A DNA stretch of 64,000 nt from Gymnothorax reevesii (GCA_029721435.1 CM056576.1:70821876-70885875), one strand, 5' to 3'. Numbered from the stretch's first letter, positions 11,905-24,700 are shown. The notes: a model not told the origin generated them from the sequence alone. Numbers and translations are program-made.

Positions 11905-12150
11905 ATGGCAGCTACTGTGGGTTTTGTGGGCCTTAATGGACTGTGGGTCCTTACAATTGTCATCACCTTTCCCCCCTATACGACGGTGCTGGTATGAGCA
12001 AGCCCACATTGGGTTTGCCCACAGACAGCCCACGCGGGACTCCAAGGGGCGAAACTACTGTAAGCCTCGCATGGGCTAACCCACGCAGGCCCCTGCCCAC
12101 AGTAAACCCACACTTGCCCACAGCGGGCCCACGAGGGCATGTTTGCTGGG

Positions 12151-12764
12151 AAGTTTTGATTTCAAATTTAAATTGTGCAATTCAAATTCAAATATCAGTG
12201 ATTCAAATTCGATTTCTCGTGGCACAAATTTCTGGCCATATTATCCAACCACTTGAAGAATCACTCACATGCCAGAAAAGTCATTATTAGCTATCAGTGG
12301 CGGTTCCAGAACTGGGAATCGGCGGGGGGGGGCACAGACACGTCCCTTTATCACAATTAGTCCTGGCTAGTTTTCAATCATTTTCCTTTACTGATGCGTG
12401 TTCCAATTATTAGTAATTGGCAACTGAAGACATGGTTTCTCTCCATATGCGATCAAACACTGATGAAATTATGGGCGAAATTCAGTATAGAAAAATAATT
12501 TACTTATTAATAGGCCAATATAGGAGTTCCTATATGGTCATAATAGTAAACATCTGTCAATCTGCAAGTTACTGTATAATGGAGAATTTATTACTTTCTC
12601 TAATGACTGAGGATGAGGACAATTGACTGCTGCAGCAACCAGCTGCAAAGACTTTTCTGGTTGGCTCAACTTCAAGAGTTTGAAACATAATGGGCCAAGT
12701 AGTTGCAGATATAGTCATTTCATTTTGGGCATGTCATTTTTATTTTTATTTTTTAAAATAAATT
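12151..12764. other. no recognisable gene
   Basis: The first 90 bp mirror the AT-rich words found left of 6725. A word resembling a hAT terminus (CAGTGGCGGTTCCAG) starts at about 12296, followed by a G-run, but no partner end was found in the window. Confidence 0.3.
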
Positions 12765-13240
12765 TGGCATCTCCAATCCCACCCGAATCTGGATTGCCTA
12801 ATTGGTGAACTATGTACAAAGCTGGCTTGTATGCGACCCCTTGCTGCCAACTCAGGATAGTTGAAGACAGTTCACGGCTCTCCTCCGAAGCACGTGCCCA
12901 TCAGCCACTGCTTCTTATGCACTCATTGGTTGAATCTTCGCAAGTTCAGAACAAGGGCGGAGGATACTCGGACATGAACAGACATTGAATCTTCCTGATG
13001 AGCGCCTGTCAGGCCAACAGGAGGCACTTGAGCAATGAATACAGCTGTTTATTTATTTTCCCTTACCCGGCAGTCCCTTCCCAATTTGAATCCCTGTAGC
13101 GCGATGGCCAATTGTGCGCTACGCTGAAAAAGCTGCTGAGCACTGCCAGCTGGTACGACCGTGGCTCGAACCCGCGTCATGATAGTCACTTCTGCACTGC
13201 AACGCAGTGCCTTGACCGAGTGAGCTATCCGGCAGCTGGG
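12765..13240 (-). repeat. tRNA-derived SINE, copy 1
   Basis: Read on the minus strand, the head has an A-box-like TAGCTCACTCGG (13216-13227) and a B-box GGGTTCGAGCC (13163-13173), the internal RNA polymerase III promoter of a tRNA-derived SINE. A body of about 400 bp follows and ends near ATTGGAGATGCCAAATTTA with an AT-rich tail. A second copy at 49135-49557 aligns along the whole body, which defines the repeat. It is not a tRNA gene, because no acceptor stem or anticodon arm folds. Confidence 0.7.
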
Positions 13241-14129
13241 CATGTCATTTTTGAGCCCGAGGCTCAGGGCTTAAGAGGTATTGGCCTATCTAACATTTTT
13301 ATGGTGATCTCAAGGTTTCCAATGGTCTTAAATATCTCCCGCTGAATTACAGGTGAATGTGGATAAAACCGTGTATGAGAAATAGATATTTTCCATTTGA
13401 TGTAATGTTTATATTTGGGATACACAAATCCGGCATCCTGCGTGAAGTGCGATGAAGCTTCAATGAAGTGCTGCAACCAGCTGAATGAACATGTATGTGA
13501 CATTGTCATAAAATTGAAAAAAAAAAAGCCTTTTCTGACTTTGAGCCTTATTAAAGAAAAATTGTGTAAAACTAGAAGAGTTAAATGGCCAATAGCATAG
13601 TTATGCTTTGAAAACTGAAAAACTCAAAATCGATAAACCCAATAACCGATTCTTACTAATTTCTATGGTGGCTGATAATGTTGCAACTAATAAGTTATTT
13701 CTTGAATGTGAAGACGGTACCAATATAAATTCACTTCAGATGCACTTTGAATAATGAAAATTTGTCTTTATATTACTTATTTTATCAAGAGTAAAACTGG
13801 TTGAATGACTTTATCCGTGATGCGGCACAGATCTGTGTTTTGTTTACCATTTAAGTGTAAAAATTTAATGGTCTCGAAAAGTCACCAGACATGGCCGTTT
13901 GAAGTGTTTTTGCATGAACAATTCCCAAGGGAAGCATGACCCTGGACTTCCCTACATGATTTTGGTCCACATCATTCAGCTTAATTCTTTCAAATGACCA
14001 CCAGCCACCCCTTACCAAGTCATATGTGTTTACTAGACATTTTACCAAGTTCAGTCCATGTTGTGTGCTTCGAGATGCTGATATAAACATCCCAGCCAAC
14101 ACACAACGAACTGGTGATATAACTATTCA
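13241..14129. other. no recognisable gene
   Basis: Short open frames are present on both strands, none with family resemblance. Confidence 0.3.
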
Positions 14130-14750
14130 TGCTCTCTTGATAAGTTAGTGACCGACCATGTGACAGTGTTGTGGTTACTTTGTGTGCTGGTAATTATGTT
14201 ATGTTACCTGGGGTACCATCTGAAAACGTTGTAGTTACCTTGCCAGTTGGTGAGTAAACTACGTAATCTGGGGCACCATCTGAAGACGTTTTGGTTAGGT
14301 TGTATGTTAGTGCCCCTGGTTACGTAACTTAATTACTATCTGAAGACGCTGTAGTTACCTTGCCAATCAATTAGTTAATTACTTAATCTGGGGCACCATC
14401 TGCAGGCGTTGTAGGTTACCCAGCCAGTTGGTTAGTTAACGAGAGCACTCGGCAACCGAGCACATGTATCCCCGAAGGCCCCCCAGTTGGTCCCAGATGG
14501 TCCCAGAGTACCCAAAATCAATAGGTGTCCTGAACTTACCATAATACATGTCCATGCAAAATTTGAAAAGAATCGGTGCTCTTATGTGGGCTGTAGAGCG
14601 TTCACAAGAAAATCTCTGCGGACGCGCGACGAGGCCAAATCCATAGTATCCTCGAACTTCGTTTGAGAGATACAATTACATAATCTGGGGCATTGTCTGA
14701 AAACGTCTTGGTCACGCAGTGTGTTGGTAATTGCGTTACATAATTTCGCA
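14130..14750 (+). repeat. about 60-bp tandem repeat array with an insertion
   Basis: A unit of about 60 bp recurs about five times between 14130 and 14435. Each unit contains CTGGGGCACCATCTGAA, then ACGTTGTAGTTACCTTGCC, then a GTTGGTTAGTAATTACGTAA-like part. Another diverged unit follows at 14680-14750. Between them, 14436-14675 is a different sequence (ACTCGGCAACCGAGCACATG and onward) that seems to have interrupted the array. The units differ from each other, so this is an old minisatellite. Confidence 0.7.
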
Positions 14751-16125
14751 GCTCGACTCAACCTATTGAGCTGTCCACTTGAAAGCCAACATGAGTAAAA
14801 CCATTTTAAACTGTAATTTCAGACAAACAAAAATAAATAGTACCGTTTTAACAATCCGAATGTTTACTTTGTGCCAAACAGCCTTACCTCATGGTCTAGA
14901 TTTTTTTTTCTCATGTATTTGCAAGCAACTTTCTTGTTTATGCAAGAGCTGTGTGAATTCTTGTTTTCCTCTTCGATGCCTGTGTGCGGCTGACAGCCGG
15001 TAAGCTTTGCTCAGTTGCTAAATGAATGATTGAGGGCGCGTAACTGTAGGTGGTTCCAGAGCGCTGACTGGTTTCCACATCCAACTTACAAGCCTTCATT
15101 TTCAAAGATGGACCAACCACAGGACCGGCGGACTTCCTTCTCGCTGCTCTCAGATTGGCTGCCAGTAGAAAAATATGTATTGTAATATCTGCTACATGTT
15201 GCCACAGCCCTGGTTTGGGAGGGGCGGGTAACGTTTTGTTTAAATCTTAGTTTTGGGCTAGGAGCTCAGTTAAATGTCATGCCTTTTTGTTTCGTATATG
15301 CAAGCGAAGGTCAATTACATTTAGTTCGATTTTGTTTATTATGTTGATGTGCACCCACCCCAAAGCTATATATGCATTCCTGAAAATAAACTCTGAAAAA
15401 GGGCTGCAAGCCTATGTTACTGGTGGTTCTTGGGAGCAGTGTCCAGGGGAGTTTCATTATCTCATGTTGCACCAAGGTTTCTCCTAGGCTGGGTCGTAAC
15501 ATGAATAATTCCCTGAAGGCAGACTGGAACATAGTAGGTTGTTCATACTCTGTCCAGGTCTATGCCTCAAGAAATATGCACAAACAATTAGCAACAATCA
15601 GAACTTTACCATGAGCTTAACAACCACATGAACACAAATAGACAGACAGTTGTTTTATAATTTCTTTGGCCATTTTTAATTAACATTACATCTCTTTTCC
15701 AATATTGTAAGGAGTACACTGTGAATTTTTTTCCTGCATTTCCTGCTGCCGTTGCACCTGACTGGCTCTCTGGCTCCACAGTTGTTCTCTACACATGGTC
15801 AAGAAAGGGGAAAAAATAAAAACAATCAAAATTGTGGATCAACAGTAGGATTTACACCCGTCACAACCATTATGTACTAACCTTTTACAAAACCATTGAT
15901 AGTGCTTAACAACCCTTCATAAAATTGCAGACATATTGCCCTTCAAAACAGTATTGAGGTAAACACTGCATTTTATGTTTATTAATTCTGACAAAAGTCT
16001 GAAAGTTAAGACATGTTTAGTACATAATTACAGAACAGGAACTGAAATTAATATTCTCCATCAATGGAAATGTAACAGAGCATTTACATGAGTGCAATTT
16101 TGAACTGCTGGCAGTTAAGTATGGG
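14751..16125. other. no recognisable gene
   Basis: I see no coding similarity or terminal repeats in this stretch. Confidence 0.3.
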
Positions 16126-16528
16126 GGTAGAAGCATAGGCGGTGTTTCCATAGGGCAAACACGGGCAGTTGCCCAGGGCCTCGGCCAATCAGGAGCCTCG
16201 GTTGGGGCCTCGTCCAATCAGGAGCCTCGTTCGATGAAACGTCACAACTATATGTTAATGAGCTTTCAGAACATACACGCCCTAGCGCTAGGTGAAGCCA
16301 CTGCATGCCTCACTGCTACCGTAGGCTGCATGAATGCTTTTGACCACCACAGCCACCAGAACGCGTTGTCTAATAAATTGTGTTTTCACGTGCAAAGTCA
16401 AAAAATGCCTCGTTGTCAATCCTAAGGCCCTCGTTTTTGTACCAGCATAGTGGGAAGCATTTTCGGGCTTTTTAAATGGTTGTGTAATATACTAGTTGTC
16501 ATAGCTTCACTGTGTTATTGACAGCAGG

Positions 16529-17749
16529 TGTTGGGATTCTGGATTCTGCTCTCATGTTTAAGTTCTGTACCTGGCTTTGCCATGCTTTATGATTTTTGTG
16601 TTTAGTGACCACTGCTCTGTCTGACCATTCTTAGGATCATGTATTGTGTTTTTGGTAATTTAGATTTCACGTTTTATTATTTTTTCATGCTTCAGATTCC
16701 ATGCAATGTTTTCATTTCCATGCTTTACACTTTGTCTCCCCTGTCTTGTCATGTGTGTATCTTTGCTCACGGTCCCTTGTCTTGTTTGCCACTCATTCGG
16801 GTGATTTATTGGTTTCTGGGTTTCAATCTTCTTTCATTATCTGTTCTTCCTTCCTCTCTCTTTTACTGTCTTACTAACACATACTAACAGTTTATTGTTT
16901 TTGCTAAATACTAATCCACACTAACCTTGTATATTTGGACTAACTTACTAACAAGCACTTGGGATTGTATAGCTGCACTTACTAATTGACTAATGATCTC
17001 TCAGCTGTCGCCCAATTCTAGTCTCCGCCTCCTTGCCTATCCCTAATTATCTCTGCTGCAGTTTTCCACTTATATCTCATGCTTTCCTTTTCTTTAGACT
17101 ATGCACTTTTAGTACTCCTTAACCGGAGCTGTTTGTTCATAGGATTGTCTTGTGATCCCTGTCTGCGTTTTGGCATTTGCCAAATTCATGTGATTAGTTT
17201 ATTCCTCATGTGTCTCTCCCTGATCATTGTTACCATTTATTGCACCTGTTATCCCTGGTCATGTGTTCTCCTGGATGTGTATATAAGATGTCTGTTTGGT
17301 TCTCACTCTTGTCAGATCGTTCTCCCTAGTTTTCTTGTGCTACGTTTCTCGCCTCGATATCTCAGTCTTTATCTTTCTGACTGGATTGCCCGACTATTGT
17401 TTTTGGTTTGCCCTTTTTGGATATTGTTACATCTGTGAATTTTGACCTTTTTTCTGCCCGACCTTGATTTTGTGATTACTGCCCTGGTTTTGGATTCGGA
17501 CTGTCTTTGGCTTATGAGTTTGTTTCTCCTCCAAACCTTCGCCTGTGTACCGAACCCTTTTTGTCTGACCACGAACTTTGTTATTGGTGCCCTGGTTACG
17601 ATTCTGGATTACGCCCATTGGATACTGTTTTTGGATTGTGGACTTTGTACCGTTGCCAGCTCTGTTGGGGGGTTTCCCCCTTCAGAAATAAAGCCTCCTT
17701 TTTGCATTCTACTGGTTGTCGCACTTGGTTCATTTCGTAAATCACAACA
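16529..17749 (+). repeat. solo LTR, gypsy type (LTR A)
   Basis: It starts TGTTGGGATTCTG and ends ATCACAACA (TG...CA). It contains a TATATAAG box near 17280 and an AATAAA near 17687, so it is a promoter- and polyA-bearing LTR in plus orientation. Flanking 5-mers are GCAGG and ACAGG, a duplication with one mismatch. Open frames inside it (for example 17079-17438 and 17442-17879) are pyrimidine-rich LTR sequence, not genes. The same family in inverse orientation is LTR B, and more distant relatives are at 41911-44756 and 57309-58302. Confidence 0.75.
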
Positions 17750-18367
17750 ACAGGTCTGCTGGCTAGCATCTAGCTCTCCTTTGACTGGTCTCATTTCCAC
17801 TCCATTTAGTCAGTGTTTATGCACTTTCAAAGCTCCCAAATGTCTCGTTTTTAAAGTTGAGGATCTTAACTGTCAGTAAAATGGTAGTCATTTCAAGCCT
17901 TTCAATGGTTTGAAACTTATCTAGCTGCTTGCTGCTTTTCATCCTCTGCATTCAAAGAAACCATAAAATATATGTATATTTATATTGTCTGAATGCAGCG
18001 CCAATGGAACGTAACGTCAAGTTCATGGATCCTGGCTGTTTTCCTGCATTTATTCACCAATTCATCATGGATTACAATGTAATAGATTGTCAATGAATGC
18101 ATATTTGAGAATCACAGTGCTATGATAGCAATATTAATATTAAGCATTATTCGTGTCGAGAGTAGGCATATATTCTCAATGCGTGTAATCCCAGCGAAAA
18201 ACCACAGTCAGTGACGTGACATCATACACAGCTGTCCAGCTTCGCTCTGGCTCTGGCGTCTGAGGTAGCCTAGGCAACGACTTGAGCGAGCCTGGCGGGT
18301 ATACGATATATAGAATACCAAAGTCGATTATTTTTTCGAAAGAGCAACACATATCTGTGTTCACAGA
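17750..18367 (+). other. 5' region of the hAT transposase gene
   Basis: No coding similarity before 18368. The interval lies inside the hAT element and should contain its promoter and leader. I cannot point to a specific box. Confidence 0.35.
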
Positions 18368-20566
18368 ATGAAACGATTTCTAAGCGGTGGGGAGAAAAGG
18401 AAGAGAAAGAAGGAAAATGAAAGATTTGTTCAAAAGCTTCCCAAATTAACCACCTTCACAAGTTCAACCGAAGAAGCCAGAGCCAGCAGCAGCACCTCCA
18501 ATGAGCCGGCGTTTGACAGCAGCAATTCTAGCTCTAGCCCTGGCTGTAGTGGTTGTGTTGATAGCGGCACCTGTACCCCGCAACAAGCATCTGAAATTAA
18601 CTCGTCGTCTCACGACCTTGATGAGTCAGAAGATAATGATGAAGCAGTCAATCAACAACCCACTGATGACACCGCCACAGAAACTGAGTACAACTGAAAC
18701 AAATATGTTTATCAGCAGAAGTGAAAGCCCCAGCATTATCAGTGATGATCCAGGCTTATGGCCACCAAAGCTAACAGACAGGGAGAGAGTTGAAATAGTG
18801 AAAAAAGGTCCGGTGCAAATTATAGATTTCGCTTTCCCAACGATTACGGAAAACCCCCCCAGGAGATTTACAAAATTGAATTATAACATGACGGTGAAAA
18901 ACGGAGAGAAGATAAACCGAAAGTGGCTGCTTTATTCAGTGAGTGCGGACACAGTAAATTGTTTTGGCTGCCGCATTTTCTGTGAATCAAAGGCGCCGCT
19001 TGGTTCCAGTGGTGGGTTTCGCTCATGGAAACGCATTTCGGAGCATCTGCGAGTCCATGAGAGAAGTAAAGAACTCGTCTCAAACATGGAGAAATGGCTC
19101 CACCTAGCTGAGACGTTGAAATTAAATTCTACCATTGATTCGGTGAACCAGCAGCTGCTGAACCAAGAAATTACCCACTAGAAGATGGTGCTGAGGAGAC
19201 TCTTCTCCATTGTCTGTCATTTGGCAGAATGGAATTTGGCATTCAGGGGTCACTCAGTCAATGGTGTTTCCATTGAGGAGCATTTTATTGAATTTGTTGA
19301 TGTGCATGACACAACTGGGAAAGGGCTATTTGAGACTTTCATGGACCAGCTGAATATCTGACTGCCATGACCAGGCATACAACAACGGTAGTAATATGAA
19401 AGGGAAGCACCAGGGCAAACAGAAGAGTGCTAGCCTTATGTGCCATGTGGAAGTCACAATTTAAATTTGGTAATTTGTGATGCAGCACAGTCATCTGTGC
19501 AGTCTGTCCTTCTTTGGTCTCCTCCAGAGATTGTACAATTTGTTCAGCTCCTCGGTGCAGCGGTGGGACATCATGCAAGAGCATATACAGATCACTGTCA
19601 AGAGCCTGTCTACAACCAGGTGGGAGTGCAGAATTGATAGTGTCAAAGCCATTCGTTACCAAATGCCTCAGTTTGTGAAAGCATTGGAGGTAGTCCTCAA
19701 CCATGCAATGGCCAAAAGAGATGCAGAGACTGTCAAGCAGCAAAGACCTGGAAATTCCTGATGTGTGATATAACATCCTCTACCAGGTAAACCACATCAG
19801 CAAGCTCTCAGAGCCCAAAGGTCTCAATTGAGACAATGCAAAGGGAGACAAACACTCCAACTCTCTCTGCAGGAATACAGGGAAAATGGGCTGGACTCAG
19901 CAAATGCAGAGCCAAGACTGATAGCGGAAGAATTGGAAATAGAAAGGATACTGCCTGAAGAGAGACAGAGGACTAAGGCTAGAAGATGCCTTTGAGGGAA
20001 GAGGGGAAACTGTCTCCACATCTGAAGAGCGCTTAAAGAGGGAGTTTACCTCTTATTGATAAGACATTGTGCAGCATCAGAGAGATTTGCACAGACGAAA
20101 ACCTTTTGACCTCCATGGTTTCCTTTATTCAGTGGACATGGGGGGGGGAAAAAAAAAAAGCAGTGTCTGAAGGAACCTTAGGTGCTAGCTGTCAGAAGAT
20201 GGAAGTGGAAACAGAAGATGTTGATGCTACTGATTTAGAACGAGAGATAACAGCTGCAGTTCGAGGCTTCCCTTCCCAGACATACTGAACTACATATTCC
20301 AAGAAAAGTTGGGGTAACAGTCCAACAGGTTAAGCATTGCCCTGCGACTGCTCCTCACGCTTCCAGTGACCGTGGCCTCTGGGGAAAGGAGTTTTTCGGC
20401 ACTCAAATTGATCAAAACATACCTCAGGTCCACCATGTGCCAGGAGAGGCTGTCGGATCTTGCGGTCATTTCAATTGAACAAGGTGAGAGAAGAAAACTT
20501 GACATGGAGGTCATCGCTGCATTTGCACATGCAAAAGCAAGGAAAATCAAGTTAAGTACACAGTAA
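18368..20566 (+). pseudogene. hAT transposase (TTF-type zinc finger, ZMYM1-like), broken
   Basis: The gene would encode the transposase of the surrounding hAT element. The N-terminus is basic (KRKRKKEN) and then serine-rich (18368-18697). After a frameshift near 18690, a second frame (to 19181) holds a conserved block with PRRF, RKWLLYSVSADTVNCFGC and GGFRSWKRISEHLRVHE, typical of the TTF-type zinc finger of ZMYM1-like hAT proteins. The catalytic middle (19200-20330) survives only as short pieces in all three frames with many stops. The last part (about 20335-20566) reads LPVTVASGERSFSALKLIK and RLSDLAVISIEQ, the hAT C-terminal dimerisation domain. The reading order and strand agree with the element ends. 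It cannot be functional. Confidence 0.82.
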
Positions 20567-21099
20567 GTGAAATTAAATGATCTTGCATTGTATATTCTGC
20601 ATATTAATCCAGGCTTGTTTTTCTCTCTCCCTATCTTTTTGTCCAGGTCTCATCCGCTTGAGCCACCACCACCCATGAGACTGGTGTTGCAATCAGGAAC
20701 CAGATGTGAGAACCAGTACCAGAACCAGAAATGCAGTAGAGCTTGTTTTATTGGTAAAGGGGGGGTGACCCCCGCAGGGCGAACAGTACAAAGTCCACAA
20801 TCCAAAAGTCGAATTCCAGTTGGGCAAAAATAGTATCAAAAACCAGGGCAGCAATCACGGTAATCATAGTCAGACAGAAATGGGTCTGGTACACAGGAAT
20901 AGTACCATCAGAGAGACAAGCCAGAATCCACAGGACGTAATCCAAACGTTACCAGGGCAGCAAACAGATCTTGTAGTCGGGCAGAAAAATGGTCAAAACA
21001 CACAGATGCAACAGTAATCCAAAATCACAAAGGCAAAAATCAAATGTCGGGCAATCCAGTCAGAAAGATAAACACTGAGAAATCAAGGCGAGAAACGTG

Positions 21100-21597
21100 T
21101 GTTATGGCCCCAATTTGTTATTACATTTATAACACAACAGCAACAGCAAGGGATGACAAACACAGTTTTAACAACTAAAACACATTTAATTTTTAACAAA
21201 GACAAAGACTAATAACAACCTACAACTAAAGACCAAGATTGATAAATAAGAAAAAACAGAAATAATTACAGTCCCTTATTGGTGGGGTGGCTTGGTGATG
21301 TCCTGGATGAAGAAAATGCTCAAACACAGTCAAAGAAATCCACAAAAGAAACGTCACAGGTCTTGAACAGAATGGCAGGTCTGGTCATCTTCTTGCAATT
21401 TCTCCTACTACTTTACTGTCTCAATTCTTTTCCTTATATACTCTTTTGCAGACCCCACCCACATTGAGACCTCTTTTTTTTTTAATTTTCTGAGACTTGC
21501 CCCAGACATGTCCAGGACATGTCTAAACATGACTGCAGTCTGAGCTTAACAAAAAAAAGGTAAATACTGCCATCCAGTGGCCTATATTCACATTACA
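21100..21597 (-). repeat. 3' LTR of the Gmr1-type element
   Basis: On the minus strand it runs TGTAATGTGAATATAGG ... GGGGCCATAACA. It matches the 5' LTR base for base as far as I can compare, including the 10-T run. A 62-codon open frame inside (21279-21467) also occurs unchanged in the other LTR, and reads as part of the LTR, not a gene. Confidence 0.95.
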
Positions 21598-21607
21598 CCT
21601 CCATTCC
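21598..21607 (-). promoter_or_regulatory. polypurine tract
   Basis: GGAATGGAGG on the minus strand directly abuts the 3' LTR, the expected place for the plus-strand primer of reverse transcription. Confidence 0.7.
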
Positions 21608-21724
21608 AAAAGGGAAAAATTTTGACTCATAAAGGCAAAATTTTTCTTTTCAATACAAAATGGTTAAGTGAACACTTGTCTATATATACATATCATACAA
21701 TATTCAAACACATGATATACACAT

Positions 21725-24700
21725 TCAAACACGGGATAAGCAATCAGCAATTACATTGTCTGTACCCTTCACATGCTTAATTTCCAAGTCAAACTCCTGT
21801 AAAATCAAACTCCAATTCAACAATCTCCGATTCTTGTTTTTCATCTTACTCAAAAACATTAACGGATTGTGGTCAGTGTACACAATCATTGGCTTTTGTC
21901 CTGTACAAACATAAACCTCAAAGTGTTGTAAAGAAAGGACCAGAGCCAACAGTTCCTTCTCTATTGTGGAATAGTTCCTTTGGTGGCGATTGAACTTCCT
22001 GGAGAAGTATGCCACGGGATGCTCAATGTCATCAGAGTCACTTCTCTGTAGGAGCACAGATCCACAAGCTTGGTCGCTAGCATCGACCGCGATGGAGAAC
22101 GGTTTGTTGAAGTCAGGAGATTTGAGCACGGGGAAGTGACACAGCAGAGACTTCGGGTGATTGAAGGCTCTCTGGCATGCATCATCCCAGGTGAACTTTA
22201 CGCCTTTCTTCAGTTGGTTAGTTAGACTGAGAGCAATCTCAGCAAAGTTCTTGCAGAACTTGCGGTAGTACCCGATCATTCCAAGGAAGCGGCGCAAAGC
22301 TTTTTTGTTGTCAGGAACTGGAAAGTCCATGATGGCTTGGACTTTAGCATTTATGGGTGCCACCTTACCCTGGCCTATGACGTAGCCAAGATAGGTGACA
22401 GTAGCACAACCAAAGTCACTCTTGTTCAGGTTAACAGTCAGGTTAGCCTGGGTCAGGCGCTGGAACAACGTCTCTACATCTTTTAGATGTTCTTCCCAGG
22501 AGTCACTCCATGTGATCAGGTCATCGATGTACGCACCCGTGTGTGGCAATCCGGCGATTGTAGACTGTATCATCCTTTGGAACGTGGCTGGGGCATTTTT
22601 CATGCCAAAGGGTAGGACTTCATACTGGTACAATCCAGATGGTGTGGCAAAAGCAGAGATGCTCTTGGCCCTCTCAGTTAAAGGCACACACCAATAACCC
22701 TTCAATAAATCAATCTTGGTCAGAAACTTTGCTTGCCCTACACTATCAATACAATCATCAATCCTAGGTATTGGAAACACATCCGTTCTAGTTACAGCAT
22801 TGACTTTGCGATAATCTGTACAGAATCTAGTACTTCCATCAGGTTTTGGAACTAGCACACAGGGTGAACTCCAATCTGAGTTGGAGGGTCTGATAATATC
22901 ATGTTCTAACATGTACTCAACCTCTTTCTCAGCAATCTTTCTCTTTTCAGGATTCATCCGGTACGGATGCTGTTTTATTGGTTTGGCATCACCAACATCT
23001 ACATCATGAGAGGCTATAGAAACTCTCTTTGGAACATCAGGAAACAGATCCTCATATTTCTTGATCAACCTCTCAAACTGTTCTCTTTGTGAGGGTTCTA
23101 AGTGCTGGAGTTTTTCATCAAGATTTTGCAACACTTCAGAATTTGACAATTTACATGAAAGAACTTCAGCTTTAATTCTTGGTTCATCATCTTGAAACTC
23201 CCCCTCATCTTCACACGTTTCAACCATTGGAGAATCTGAAGTGACAGCTGCAACCCTAGCATTTCTGTCATGATAAGGCTTTAGCATGTTAATATGACAC
23301 AATTGTTTTGGTTTTCTCCTATCTGGAGTCTTCACAATGTAATTGAGATCATTGGGTTTTGTCAGAATTTCATAAGGACCATGAAATCTAGCCTGCAATG
23401 GATTGGATTGCAAGGGAAACAACACAAGAACCTTGTCTCCTGGTTTAAAATTACGGCTTCTAGCCTTATGATCATACCAAGTTTTCATTTTTCCCTGACT
23501 TGATTTCAAGTTCTCTTTGGCTAGGTCACAAGCTGCACGCAATCTTTCCCTGAACTTGCTAACATAGTCTAACAGACTGATATGCGGCTCTTTCTCTTGC
23601 CATTGTTCACTCAATAATAGCAAAGGTCCTCTCACTTCATGACCAAACACTAGCTCAAATGGACTGAATCCAGTAGACTCCTGCACTGCTTCTCTAGCTG
23701 CAAACAACAGCAAATGAACCCCTTCATCCCAGTCTTTCTCATGGTCATAACAATAAGTCCTCATCATTGTCTTGAGAGTGGAATGAAACCGCTCTAAGGC
23801 ACCCTGACTTTCTGGATGATAGGCACTGGAAAGAATCTGTTTTGCACCTAGTTCATACACAACCTGCTGAAACAATCCGGAAGTGAAATTGCTACCTTGG
23901 TCTGACTGAATTTCCCTGGGAAGACCAAACAACGTGAAGAACTTTATCAAAGCCTTCGAGATTGCAGTTGCCTTGATGTTACGTAGAGGTATGGCTTCGG
24001 GGAATCTGGTAGATGCACACATGATTGTCAACAAGTACTGATTTCCAGATCTAGTCTTGGGTAATGGACCAACACAATCAACAATGACCCTAGAGAATGG
24101 CTCCCCAAATGCTGGGATAGGCTGCAATGGAGCTACAGGTGGGTCTAACTGGTGTTTTCCAACTACCTGACAAGTGTGACAGGTTTTGCAAAAGTTGGAA
24201 ACGTCTTTCCGAAGCCCAGGCCAAAAGAAGTGTTTCATGATCTTATCAACAGTCTTGTTCACACCAAGATGACCTCCTAAAGGTAAACTATGAGCCATTG
24301 TTAAGATCTCATTCCTGTAGACCTTCGGAACAACAATTTGCCTGACCACTGCCCAATCTGCATTGGCAGGGATATCAGGAGGGCGCCACTTCCGCATCAA
24401 CACACCATCCTTGAGATAATACCCAACTGGAACTGCATCTATTTCTTTTTCAGGAAGGGCTCTCCTCTTTAGTACACCAATTTCAGGATCATTAGTTTGC
24501 TCCTCAATCAACCGCTTTCTGGACAGAGACAAGTCTCCAGACACATCAGAATCACCAGACCCATCCGGCTGGCTGAATAGAGAACTGATAAAAGTATCTG
24601 ATAAGTCCTCAAACGGAGAAACCATAGTAGGCCAATCAGAGTCATGAGGCGAACCACCTGAGTCCTGACTATTCAATGTACTGGACGGCACCACAACATC

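Larger units (their letters stand above)
6725..12150. mobile_element. region bounded by inverted CCCAGCAAACATG ends
   Basis: The left end reads CCCAGCAAACATGCTC at 6725 and the right end is its inverse, ending GCATGTTTGCTGGG at 12150. Just inside both ends lie GC-rich blocks full of GGGCCCAC/GTGGGC words (6740-6935, 7255-7385 and 11905-12135), unlike the AT-rich surroundings. No transposase of its own was recognised, and no convincing target duplication was found. The interior includes a Tc1 fragment (8055-8690) and a complete Tc1 element (8816-10417), which inserted later. Superfamily unknown; it may be a large non-autonomous DNA transposon or two separate copies of a GC-rich repeat in inverse orientation. 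Confidence 0.5.

Noticed and set aside
12296..12345. hAT-like terminus CAGTGGCGGTTCCAG
   Set aside because: No inverse partner, target duplication or transposase could be linked to it in the window.
13163..13227. Possible tRNA gene (A- and B-box present)
   Set aside because: No cloverleaf can be drawn; the boxes belong to a SINE with a second copy at 49135-49557.
14130..14435. Possible CRISPR-like regular array
   Set aside because: The whole 60-bp unit repeats with divergence and there are no unique spacers; this is a minisatellite in eukaryotic DNA.
17442..17879. 145-codon plus-strand frame with hydrophobic stretches
   Set aside because: Pyrimidine-rich LTR A sequence; the equivalent LTR B does not keep the frame.
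21279..21467. 62-codon frame repeated exactly at 26772-26960
   Set aside because: Both copies lie in the identical LTRs, on the strand opposite to the element; no protein features.
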